The notes under the pieces were generated by a model, which was given only the letters and a program-made list of their open reading frames with translations, searched no databases and was not told the origin of the DNA. A stretch of DNA of 64,000 nt, taken from positions 124,001 through 188,000 of the forward strand of contig NZ_PJMC01000006.1 in assembly GCF_002892795.1 (NCBI RefSeq), written 5' to 3'. Shown here piece by piece: positions 54,163-63,425 of this stretch. Source of the stretch: Arthrobacter sp. AFG20 (lineage in GTDB: Bacteria; Actinomycetota; Actinomycetes; Actinomycetales; Micrococcaceae). How positions within the stretch are numbered: the first letter of the stretch is position 1; each line of letters starts with the position of its first letter. The position numbers and the translations under genes are program-made.

Positions 54163-54501
54163 ATGAGTAACACCAGCATGAGCAGCAATGCACTAACCGT
54201 CGTCGACCGCGAAGGCGCCACCCATGACCTTGAATGGGAGCCGGACCAGAGCATGATGGAGGCCCTCCGGGACAACGACCTGCCCGTGCTGGCATCGTGC
54301 GGCGGCACCGCCTCCTGCGCCACCTGCCACGTGTTTTTGGAGCAGGAGGTCTTCGACACCCTGGAGGAACGCAGCGAGGACGAACTCGAGCTCCTCGTGG
54401 AGGCCGAGGGGTACCGGGAGTGCGGCTCGCGACTCTCCTGCCAGGTGGGCTTTAGCCGCGACCTAAACGGGGTCACCGTGACGCTGGCACCCGAGGAGTA
54501 A
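54163..54501 (+). CDS. [2Fe-2S] ferredoxin (putidaredoxin/adrenodoxin type)
   Basis: A 112-residue electron carrier with cluster ligands C46, C52, C55 and C93 (C-x5-C-x2-C-x37-C), the adrenodoxin spacing, and the acidic DELELLVEAEGY partner-binding helix. It shuttles electrons from the reductase to the P450. AAGGAAACG precedes the ATG, 9 bases after the reductase stop. Last gene of the rightward operon; no strong terminator lies in the 26 bases before the convergent acVLRF1 stop. Confidence 0.92.
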   Translation: MSNTSMSSNALTVVDREGATHDLEWEPDQSMMEALRDNDLPVLASCGGTASCATCHVFLEQEVFDTLEERSEDELELLVEAEGYRECGSRLSCQVGFSRDLNGVTVTLAPEE

Positions 54502-54527
54502 AGGCAGTCCGCGGCCAGGGTCGGGGG

Positions 54528-55202
54528 CTAGCTCCCGGGCGGGTCCGTCACTGTTACCCGCACCGCGCAGGCGTCCGCCGCGGCCTTCTTCAGGACGGCG
54601 GCGCGGGGATCGGGAACATCAAGGTAGGCCAGGCGCGGCAGGCCGGCCCAAGGCTTCAGGGCAGGCAGTGCCAGGACTTCATCAGCCAGTCCTCGGTCAC
54701 CGCCGGGGAGGATGTACTCGAAGGCCTGGCCGCCAAAGATCAGCCGCGCCTGTTCCGCCACCGCCTCCAGCATTGCCTCCGCCTGGTTCGCGCGGCGGCG
54801 GGCGAACCGCTGCTGGGACTGGCCGCCGGCGGCGGTGCGGGACTGCACATACTTGGTGCCGGTTTTGGCGGCAAGGATGGTCCCCTCGCTGGCCACGGCC
54901 ACGCCGTATCCTCCGCGGCGTACCAGGACCAGACCGACCGTGCGCGGCTGGGAAGCCAGTGTAGCCAGTCGTTCCACGAGGCCGGATCCCCGCCCCGGCC
55001 GCCCGTCGTCGGGCCACGGCGCCACCAGCAGTGCGGTGGCGCCGTCCGCGGCAGCCAGCCGTACGCCGTCGTCGTGGTCCTCATATCCAAGGTCACCGTG
55101 GCTGGCGGCGAACCGTTCAACCCAGCCGGCCAACCGCGGACCGGGGACGAACGCGGTCCTGGTGGACGCCGCACGTCCCTGGGTCGGACGGCTGCCTGGC
55201 AT
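54528..55202 (-). CDS. acVLRF1-type release-factor-like peptidyl-tRNA hydrolase
   Basis: A 224-residue protein of the actinobacterial Vms1-like release factor 1 (acVLRF1) family, eRF1-fold proteins thought to cleave peptidyl-tRNA on stalled large ribosomal subunits. The diagnostic motif AAGGQSQQRFARRRANQA lies at about 124-141 (GGQSQQR at 126-132). Preceding strands (GLVLVRRGGYGVAVASEG) fit the fold. It is a single gene, convergent with the ferredoxin and divergent from rarA. Confidence 0.85.
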   Translation of the reverse strand: MPGSRPTQGRAASTRTAFVPGPRLAGWVERFAASHGDLGYEDHDDGVRLAAADGATALLVAPWPDDGRPGRGSGLVERLATLASQPRTVGLVLVRRGGYGVAVASEGTILAAKTGTKYVQSRTAAGGQSQQRFARRRANQAEAMLEAVAEQARLIFGGQAFEYILPGGDRGLADEVLALPALKPWAGLPRLAYLDVPDPRAAVLKKAAADACAVRVTVTDPPGS

Positions 55203-55251
55203 TCCGAATTCCCTGCTTTCGTGGCCGGATTTTTCCTGCTGATTCTAGAAG

Positions 55252-55257
55252 TAGCCT
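55252..55257 (+). promoter_or_regulatory. -10 box of a leaderless rarA mRNA
   Basis: TAGCCT lies six bases before the GTG start at 55264 with no ribosome site, as expected for leaderless transcription. Confidence 0.4.
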
Positions 55258-55263
55258 ATCTAT

Positions 55264-56742
<1,479 letters not shown>

Positions 56743-56747
56743 GGTTC

Positions 56748-56911
56748 TGGTAAGCTTGATCTTTGTCTGGCAAGGCGCGGACGCACAATCCCACCAATTC
56801 ACGTTGATGGGGTTATGCCCTGCGCCCAGTAGCAAAAGGCAGCGGTTGGCCGATGCTCTCCATCTTGGAGGCCAGTAACACTGACACACCGCAGATATTG
56901 GAAGGACACAA
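56748..56911 (+). promoter_or_regulatory. rpsD promoter and structured leader
   Basis: An extended -10, TGGTAAGCT, ends at 56756. The roughly 150-base leader that follows contains a hairpin with CTCCA (56858-56862) and TGGAG (56866-56870) plus outer TGGC/GCCA pairs, and GAAGGAC before the GTG start. Such leaders allow S4 to control its own synthesis in other bacteria; inferred here. Confidence 0.4.
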
Positions 56912-57538
56912 GTGGCTAACAACACTCGTGCTCGCCGTACCGCACGCCTCTCGCGTGCACTCGGCATCGCTCTGACCCCCAAGGCCGCCAAGTACATGGA
57001 GCGCCGTCCGTACGGCCCCGGCGAGCATGGTCGTGCCCGCAAGAAGCAGGACTCCGACTACGCCGTACGTCTGCGCGAAAAGCAGCGTCTGCGCGCCCAG
57101 TACGGCATCCGCGAAGCCCAGATGACCCGTGCCTTCGAAGAAGCACGCCGCACCAAGGGCCTGACCGGTGAAAACCTGATCGAACTGCTCGAAATGCGTC
57201 TCGACGCCCTCGTGCTGCGTGCTGGCTTCGCCCGCACCATCGCCCAGGCCCGCCAGCTGGTTGTGCACCGCCACATCCTGGTTGACGGCATCCGCGTTGA
57301 CCGCCCGTCGTTCCGCGTCGGCGAAGGCCAGCTCATCCACGTGCACAGCCGCAGCGAGACCATGGTCCCGCTTCAGGTTGCAGCAGCCGGCGCACACCGC
57401 GACGTCCTGCCCGCCGTTCCGGCTTACCTGGACGTCAAGCTGGACGCCCTGCAGGCCCGCCTGGTTCGCCGCCCGAAGCGCTCCGAGGTCCCCGTGACCT
57501 GCGAAGAGCAGCTCGTCGTCGAATTCTACGCACGCTAA
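56912..57538 (+). CDS. rpsD: 30S ribosomal protein S4
   Basis: A 208-residue primary 16S rRNA-binding protein. It has RRPYGPGEHGRARKKQDSDY at the N-terminus and the S4 domain (RLDALVLRAGFARTIAQARQ, then HILVDGIRVDRPS). The N-terminal zinc Cys cluster of some S4 proteins is absent. The GTG start is followed by AAC AAC, early-codon use typical of highly expressed genes. It is monocistronic, apart from the alpha operon, as usual in Micrococcaceae. Confidence 0.97.
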   Translation: MANNTRARRTARLSRALGIALTPKAAKYMERRPYGPGEHGRARKKQDSDYAVRLREKQRLRAQYGIREAQMTRAFEEARRTKGLTGENLIELLEMRLDALVLRAGFARTIAQARQLVVHRHILVDGIRVDRPSFRVGEGQLIHVHSRSETMVPLQVAAAGAHRDVLPAVPAYLDVKLDALQARLVRRPKRSEVPVTCEEQLVVEFYAR

Positions 57539-57551
57539 ATTCCGGCAGCGT

Positions 57552-57593
57552 ATACAAAGAAGCCCGTGGCAAGCGCCGCGGGCTTCTTTGTAT
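57552..57593 (+). terminator. rpsD terminator
   Basis: ATACAAAGAAGCCCG at 57552-57566 pairs exactly with CGGGCTTCTTTGTAT at 57579-57593, extended by TGGC/GCCG around an AAGC loop. A strong, high-expression type terminator with the T-run inside the arm. Confidence 0.88.
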
Positions 57594-57682
57594 GTAAGGT
57601 ACTTGGGGGACATTTGCGGCTGCAGCAGTTCGGGCGCCGCGCCCCGGTACGGTTCCACGGAGTTTCAAGGAGATGAACGTCT

Positions 57683-58057
57683 ATGTCTGGTGGCGATATT
57701 GCCGGCCTGATCGCGGCCGGGGTATTTGCGCTCCTGGTCCTGTTGCTAGCTGTGCCCATCCTCAAGCTGGGGCGGGTGTTCGACGAGGTCCGGACATCCA
57801 TCCGCTCCATCAGCGATGGCGCCACCCCGCTCATGGACGAGGTCACCGCAACGGTCTCCACCACCAACCAGCAGCTGCAGAAAGTGGACGGCATTGCCTC
57901 CAACGTTTCGGACGCCTCGGCCAACATCTCTGCGCTGTCCTCCCTCGTGGCCGCGACCGTCGGTTCGCCGCTGATCAAGGTGGCCGCGTTCAGCTACGGC
58001 GTCCGCTCCGCGTTCGCCGCCCGCAAGAAGCCCGCCACCGGCCGCCGCAGCCGCTAA
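57683..58057 (+). CDS. DUF948 family membrane protein
   Basis: A 124-residue protein with one N-terminal TM helix (IAGLIAAGVFALLVLLLAVPIL) and a Thr/Ser/Val-rich amphipathic helical part (DEVTATVSTTNQQLQKVDGIASN), ending in a basic tail. DUF948 proteins are small membrane proteins of unknown function. AAGGAG lies upstream. It is followed after 19 bases by another small membrane protein gene, a pair usually found before alaS. Confidence 0.8.
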   Translation: MSGGDIAGLIAAGVFALLVLLLAVPILKLGRVFDEVRTSIRSISDGATPLMDEVTATVSTTNQQLQKVDGIASNVSDASANISALSSLVAATVGSPLIKVAAFSYGVRSAFAARKKPATGRRSR

Positions 58058-58076
58058 GCCCACCCGGAGAACTGAA

Positions 58077-58307
58077 ATGAAACGACTTGTCTGGATGGGA
58101 ATCGGCGTGGCCATCGGGGTCATCGCGTTTCGCAAGGTCACTGAGGCGCAGTCCGCGCTCGGTCCCGAAGGCCTGAACCGGGCCGTGGGCCGGCTTGCGG
58201 ACGGCGTCTACGACTTCGCCGACGCCGTCCGCGCCGGCATGCGCGAACGGGAAACGGACCTGCGCGCCGCGTTGGGTGTTGAATCCCAGGACCTCGTCCG
58301 CCGCTAA
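58077..58307 (+). CDS. DUF6167-like small protein
   Basis: A 76-residue protein with a short hydrophobic N-terminus (LVWMGIGVAIGVIAF) and an amphipathic helix (LNRAVGRLADGVYDFADAVRAGMRERE). Small proteins of this shape sit between DUF948 and alaS in many actinobacteria (DUF6167). The role is unknown; the neighbourhood suggests co-expression with DUF948. ATG follows CCGGAGAAC. Confidence 0.7.
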   Translation: MKRLVWMGIGVAIGVIAFRKVTEAQSALGPEGLNRAVGRLADGVYDFADAVRAGMRERETDLRAALGVESQDLVRR

Positions 58308-58413
58308 ACGCGCGAGAATTAAAACCTGCAGTGCCGTCCAACACCGGGACTGCCTTTGAATCAAACTGTCACGCGCCAGCATGCGTGAACCAAGAAGGGT
58401 AAGTAATCAGCTC

Positions 58414-61092
58414 ATGAAGTCGCAGGAGATCACAAAGCGCTGGGTGGATTTTTTCGTCAGCAAAGGCCACACGGCGGTTTCCTCCGCATCGCTGGTCTCC
58501 AGCGACCCCTCCCTGCTGTTCACGGTTGCCGGCATGGTTCCGTTCATCCCGTACCTGACCGCGCGCGAGGAACCGCCCTACTCCCGGGCCACCAGCGTCC
58601 AGAAGTGCATCCGCACCGGTGACATTGAGGAAGTGGGCAAGACCGCCCGCCACGGCACCTTCTTCCAGATGTGCGGCAACTTCTCCTTCGGGGACTACTT
58701 CAAGGAAGACGCCATCAAGTTCGCCTGGGAGCTGCTCACCACGAGCGTTGCCGACGGCGGGTACGGACTTCCGCCTGAGCTGCTCTGGGTGACCGTCTAT
58801 GAAGAGGACGACGAAGCCGAGGAACTCTGGCTCAAGAACACGGGAGTCCCCGCCGAGCGCATCCAGCGCATGGGCAAGTCGGACAACTACTGGTCCACCG
58901 GCCAGCCGGGCCCGGCCGGGCCCTGCTCGGAGATCTACTACGACCGCGGCCCGGCCTACGGCGCCGAGGGCGGACCCATCGCCGACGAGAACCGCTACGT
59001 GGAGATCTGGAACCTCGTGTTCATGCAGTACCAGATCGACAACGTCCGCTCGAAGGTCGAGTTCGACATCATGGGCGAACTGCCCAAGAAGAACATCGAC
59101 ACCGGCCTGGGCATGGAACGCCTCGCCATGATCCTGCAGGACGTCGAGAACATGTACGAGACCGACCAGGTGCGCCCGGTCATTGACATGGCCGCCAAGC
59201 TCTCGGGCAGGGAATACACCTCCGCCGAGACCGAGGATGACCCGCACCACACCGATGACGTCCGCATGCGCGTTGTTGCTGACCACATCCGGTCCTCCCT
59301 GATGCTCATCGCCGACGGCGTCACGCCCTCCAACGAAGGCCGCGGCTATGTGCTGCGACGCCTCATCCGCCGCGCGGTCCGCTCCATGCGCCTGCTGGGC
59401 GTGGAACAGGCCTGCCTGCCGGACCTGCTGCCCGCCTCGCGCGACGCCATGAAGGGCGTGTACCCCATCGTGGACACGGACTTCGACCGCATCAGCCGGA
59501 TCGCCTACGCCGAAGAGAAGGCGTTCCTGCGCACCATCGCCTCCGGCACCGCCCGCCTTGAGGATGCCGTCAACGTATCCAAGGCTGCCGGGCGTCCCCT
59601 CTCCGGCGCCGACGCGTTCGCGCTGCACGACACCTACGGCTTCCCGATCGACCTGACGCTGGAAATGGCCGAGGAAGCCGGCCTGAAGGTGGACGAGCCC
59701 GAGTTCCGCAAGCTCATGCTCGAGCAGCGCCAGCGCGCCCAGGCCGACGCCAAGGGCAAGAAGGGCGGCCACGCCGACCTTTCCGCCTTCCAGGAGCTGC
59801 TGGCAGAAGGCGAAACCGTCTTCACCGGCTACACCGACCTCGAGGGCGAGTCCCGGGTTCGCGGCATACTCAGCCGCGGCAGCAAGGTGTCCCAGGCAGC
59901 CACCGGCGATGAAATCGAACTCGTGCTCGCCGAGACCCCGTTCTACGCCGAGGCCGGCGGCCAGGCAGCCGACACCGGGCTGATCACCGGCGACGGCTTC
60001 GTCGTCGAGGTCCTGGACGTCCAGCGTCCGATCAAGGGCCTGAGCGTGCACAAGGCCATCGTCCGCGAGGGCGAGATCGCCTCCGACGCACTGGTCCGTG
60101 CCGCGGTGGACCGCGAACGGCGCCACGCTGCAGAGCAGGCACACACCGGAACGCACATCGTGCACGCGGCGCTGCACCAGATCCTCGGCCCGCAGGCCAC
60201 CCAGCGCGGTTCGTTCAACAAGGCCGGATACCTCCGGTTCGACTTCGCCTGGGGCGAAGGGCTGAGCGCCGCCACCAAGTCCGAGGTCGAGGAAGTCTCC
60301 AACCTCGCCATCCGCAACAACTTCCAGGTGGACACCAAGGTCATGGGCCTCGCCGAGGCCAAGGCCCTCGGCGCCATGGCGCTGTTCGGCGAGAACTACG
60401 GCAGCGAGGTCCGGGTTGTGGAGATCGACGGCGCGTGGTCCCGCGAGCTGTGCGGCGGCACCCACGTGTCCAACACCTCCCTGATCGGCAGCCTGTCCCT
60501 GCTAGGCGAGCAGTCCGTCGGATCCGGAAACCGCCGGGTCGAGGCGTTCGTCGGCATGGACGCCTTCCGGCACCTGGCCGCCGAACGCGCGCTCGTGACC
60601 GAACTCACCGAGATGCTCAAGGTGCCCTCCGGGCAGCTGGCGGACCGCATCTCCGCGACCCTTACCAAGCTGAAGGCCACCGAAAAGGAACTCGAGCGGC
60701 TCCGCAAGGAACAGCTCGCGGCCGCTGCGGCCCAGCTCGCCGGAACCGCCGTGGACGCCGCCGGCGTCCGGGTCATCGCGCACGACGCCGGCCAGGTCAG
60801 CGGTGCCGACGATATCCGCGGCCTCGCCCTGGACCTGCGCAACCGGCTCGGATCCGTTGCCTCCACAGTTGCCGTTGCCGGCGTCAGCAACGACCGCCCG
60901 GTCATCCTGGTGGCCACCAACGAAGCCGCCCGTGAAGCCGGAGTCAAGGCCGGCGCGCTGGTCCGGCTCGCTGCCGGGATCCTCGGCGGCGGCGGTGGCG
61001 GCAAGGACGACGTGGCCCAAGGCGGCGGCACCGACGCCTCCAAGGTCGGTGCCGCACTGTCCGCCGTCGTCGATGCCATCACCAGGCGCTAA
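58414..61092 (+). CDS. alaS: Alanyl-tRNA synthetase
   Basis: An 892-residue class II synthetase with proofreading. Catalytic core at the N-terminus (TVAGMVPFIPY, RHGTFFQMCGNFSFGDYFKE in part), editing domain with HTGTHIVHAAL and CGGTHV zinc-type ligands, and the C-Ala domain (GAALSAVVDAI end). ATG 58414 gives the standard MKSQEITKRWVDFF start; ATG 58381 would add 11 residues without a ribosome site. It heads alaS-ruvX-mltG-aroE. Confidence 0.97.
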   Translation: MKSQEITKRWVDFFVSKGHTAVSSASLVSSDPSLLFTVAGMVPFIPYLTAREEPPYSRATSVQKCIRTGDIEEVGKTARHGTFFQMCGNFSFGDYFKEDAIKFAWELLTTSVADGGYGLPPELLWVTVYEEDDEAEELWLKNTGVPAERIQRMGKSDNYWSTGQPGPAGPCSEIYYDRGPAYGAEGGPIADENRYVEIWNLVFMQYQIDNVRSKVEFDIMGELPKKNIDTGLGMERLAMILQDVENMYETDQVRPVIDMAAKLSGREYTSAETEDDPHHTDDVRMRVVADHIRSSLMLIADGVTPSNEGRGYVLRRLIRRAVRSMRLLGVEQACLPDLLPASRDAMKGVYPIVDTDFDRISRIAYAEEKAFLRTIASGTARLEDAVNVSKAAGRPLSGADAFALHDTYGFPIDLTLEMAEEAGLKVDEPEFRKLMLEQRQRAQADAKGKKGGHADLSAFQELLAEGETVFTGYTDLEGESRVRGILSRGSKVSQAATGDEIELVLAETPFYAEAGGQAADTGLITGDGFVVEVLDVQRPIKGLSVHKAIVREGEIASDALVRAAVDRERRHAAEQAHTGTHIVHAALHQILGPQATQRGSFNKAGYLRFDFAWGEGLSAATKSEVEEVSNLAIRNNFQVDTKVMGLAEAKALGAMALFGENYGSEVRVVEIDGAWSRELCGGTHVSNTSLIGSLSLLGEQSVGSGNRRVEAFVGMDAFRHLAAERALVTELTEMLKVPSGQLADRISATLTKLKATEKELERLRKEQLAAAAAQLAGTAVDAAGVRVIAHDAGQVSGADDIRGLALDLRNRLGSVASTVAVAGVSNDRPVILVATNEAAREAGVKAGALVRLAAGILGGGGGGKDDVAQGGGTDASKVGAALSAVVDAITRR

Positions 61093-61098
61093 CGAACC

Positions 61099-61701
61099 GT
61101 GACTTCTTCTGCTCAGCCGCACGACCACCCCCGGGGCATCAAACTGGGGGTGGACGTGGGGACCGTCCGCGTTGGCGTCGCCATCTGCGACCGGGACGAG
61201 ATCCTGGCCACACCGCTGAAGACGCTGGACCGCAATCCCAAGAAGAATTTGGACGTCCGGATCATTGCCGCCCTGGCCGCGGACCGGGGAGCCGTGCAGA
61301 TATTTGTGGGCCTGCCGCGGACCATGAAAGGCGAGGAACACGCCTCAGCCCGCATGGCCACGGAGTACGCACAGTTGCTGGCTGACGCGCTGGAGCGGGC
61401 CGGTTCGGACGTCCCGGTACACCTGGTTGACGAGCGGCTCAGCACTGTCACGGCCCATCGCAGCCTTCACGAAGCTGGCATGAGCAGCAAAAATCACCGT
61501 AAAGTGGTGGATCAGGTTGCGGCTGCAGGAATCTTGCAGCACGCCATCGACATGCAAAAAGCCAGGGGAACGGATGTGGGGAGCCGTGTGCGCGCGCTTC
61601 CCCGTACGGGGCTGCCCGGACACGCCGCCGCAACAGAAACTGCTGCACGGCCGTCTCCGGAAAAGGAAACACGATCTTCAGAGGATGGAAAGCTACAGTG
61701 A
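61099..61701 (+). CDS. ruvX: Putative pre-16S rRNA nuclease / Holliday junction resolvase-like RuvX (YqgF)
   Basis: A 200-residue RNase H-fold protein with GVDVGTVRVGVAICD at the front, FVGLPRTMKGEEH, and VDERLSTVTAHRSL, the family's acidic-site motifs. YqgF processes the 5' end of 16S rRNA. The core ends near 155; the last 45 residues are a disordered Glu/Thr/Ser-rich tail not found in E. coli YqgF. GTG start, 6 bases after alaS; it overlaps mltG as GTGA. Confidence 0.92.
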   Translation: MTSSAQPHDHPRGIKLGVDVGTVRVGVAICDRDEILATPLKTLDRNPKKNLDVRIIAALAADRGAVQIFVGLPRTMKGEEHASARMATEYAQLLADALERAGSDVPVHLVDERLSTVTAHRSLHEAGMSSKNHRKVVDQVAAAGILQHAIDMQKARGTDVGSRVRALPRTGLPGHAAATETAARPSPEKETRSSEDGKLQ

Positions 61702-63425
61702 GCCCGGTCAACAGCGACGACTCCTCCGGCGACCCCTTCGCGGACGCCGGACTGCCCCTGACACGCAAGGAGATCCGCGCCCGCGAGAAGGCCGTCACCG
61801 CCGAGTCCGGCGATGCCGTGCCCGAGCAGGCCTACGAGTCCGGTGAAGAGGTGCACGTTGGAGCGGGTTCCGCGCAGCGGACCGGGGCTTCGGCTTCTGA
61901 CTCTGCTTCCGGTTCGGACGGTGCCCGGACTGCGGCAACAGCGACACCCGTGGCTGTTCCCGCCGCATCCCCTGTCCCGGAAGCCCACATTCCTGACGCA
62001 CAGGTTCCCCCCGCCCACGCTGTACCGGCCGCCGAGGTTCCCGACGCTCCGCCGGTTCCGCCGACCATCCACGACCCCGCCGAACATGGGGAAGCAGCCG
62101 TGCCCACGGGCACTGCCACACATGAAGAAGCGGCATCCGGGGTTCACGGCGTCCAGTCCGAAGACGCGCCGCACTTTGCGGAATTCGCGGATGGCCACCA
62201 TGGGCCTGAGGAAGGCGTCCATCATGAGGATGGCCACCACTATGACATCCATCATGACGCAGTAGGCCATGACACCTACGAGGACCATGAGCACTACGAG
62301 CAACAGGCCGTGGGGCACCAGCTCCTGGCCGGCGCCGAAGACGTAGCCACGGTGGCCCGGCCATCCAAGAAAGTCCGGCGCCGGCGCCGCCTCGTGGCGC
62401 TGCTGCTGTCGCTCGCGCTGTTCGTCACCGCCACTGTCGTCGGCGCGCAGTTCCTGAAACCGCTGCTGGGGAACGACAAGCCTGGCGACTTCCCCGGCCC
62501 CGGCACCGGCCAGGTCAAGGTGTCGGTCGATCCGGGCGAAGGTCCGGTGTCCGTTGCTGCCAAGCTCGAAGACGCGAAGGTGGTGGCCAACGCCGACACC
62601 TTCATGGCAGCCCTGACCGCCTCCGGCGGCACCCTGTCGCCGGGGGAGTACGACTTCAAACAGGAAATGAAGAACTCCGATGCCGTCTCCGTACTTCTCA
62701 ACGAGGGACAGGCAAAGGTCATGTACTTCGCCCTCAATGCAGGCCTGCGGATCGATGAATCCCTGCAGGCGATCTCTGAGGGCTCCGGTCTTTCGCTGGC
62801 GCAGCTGAAGGCGCTCAGCGACGCGCCCAAGCAGTTCGGACTGACGGCGAAGGCAAAGAACCTGGAGGGGTTCCTGGCACCGGGGGAGTACCGTTTCCCG
62901 CTGGGAACCACCGCCAGGGAGATCCTCACCAAACTGGTGAAGACCACCCAGGATGAACTGAAGGCACAGGGCGTCACTGACGCCGCCAAGCAGTATGACG
63001 CCGTGACCGTTGCCAGCATCGTGCAGGCAGAGGGCGGCCAGGCCGAGTACAAGGACGTGGCCGGCGCCATCTACAACCGGCTGAAGCCCACCAACACTGA
63101 AACGAATGGCCTCATCCAGTCGGACGCCACAGTCACGTACGGCCTGGGTAAGAAGACCTTCCACATCGACGAGGCCGAGAAGGCAGACAAGTCCAACCCG
63201 TACAACACGTACGCCATCCAGGGCCTGCCCGCCGGGCCCATCGGATCGCCGGGCAAGAATGCCATCGACGCGGCGGCCAAGCCAAACGACAACGATTACC
63301 TGTACTGGGTGACCATCAACCTCGACACCAAGGAGACGAAGTTCTCCAAGACGCTGGCCGAGCACAACGGCTACGTCGAGCAGTACAATGCCTGGTGCGA
63401 GGCCAACCCGGGCCGCTGCGTATGA
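61698..63425 (+). CDS. mltG: Endolytic murein transglycosylase MltG
   Basis: A 575-residue cell-wall enzyme that cuts nascent glycan strands and sets their length. The cytoplasmic N-terminus of about 225 residues is Ala/Pro-rich, then acidic and His-rich; one TM helix at about 230-253; LysM-like and catalytic YceG domain to the end, with Glu445 in IVQAEGG and the YNTYAIQGLPAGPIGSPG signature. GTG start overlaps the ruvX stop; the stop overlaps aroE as ATGA. Confidence 0.93.
   Translation: MSPVNSDDSSGDPFADAGLPLTRKEIRAREKAVTAESGDAVPEQAYESGEEVHVGAGSAQRTGASASDSASGSDGARTAATATPVAVPAASPVPEAHIPDAQVPPAHAVPAAEVPDAPPVPPTIHDPAEHGEAAVPTGTATHEEAASGVHGVQSEDAPHFAEFADGHHGPEEGVHHEDGHHYDIHHDAVGHDTYEDHEHYEQQAVGHQLLAGAEDVATVARPSKKVRRRRRLVALLLSLALFVTATVVGAQFLKPLLGNDKPGDFPGPGTGQVKVSVDPGEGPVSVAAKLEDAKVVANADTFMAALTASGGTLSPGEYDFKQEMKNSDAVSVLLNEGQAKVMYFALNAGLRIDESLQAISEGSGLSLAQLKALSDAPKQFGLTAKAKNLEGFLAPGEYRFPLGTTAREILTKLVKTTQDELKAQGVTDAAKQYDAVTVASIVQAEGGQAEYKDVAGAIYNRLKPTNTETNGLIQSDATVTYGLGKKTFHIDEAEKADKSNPYNTYAIQGLPAGPIGSPGKNAIDAAAKPNDNDYLYWVTINLDTKETKFSKTLAEHNGYVEQYNAWCEANPGRCV

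Noticed and set aside
58369..60465. A 698-codon open frame antisense to alaS
   Set aside because: Same shadow effect; no start signal, no domain, and alaS is unmistakable.
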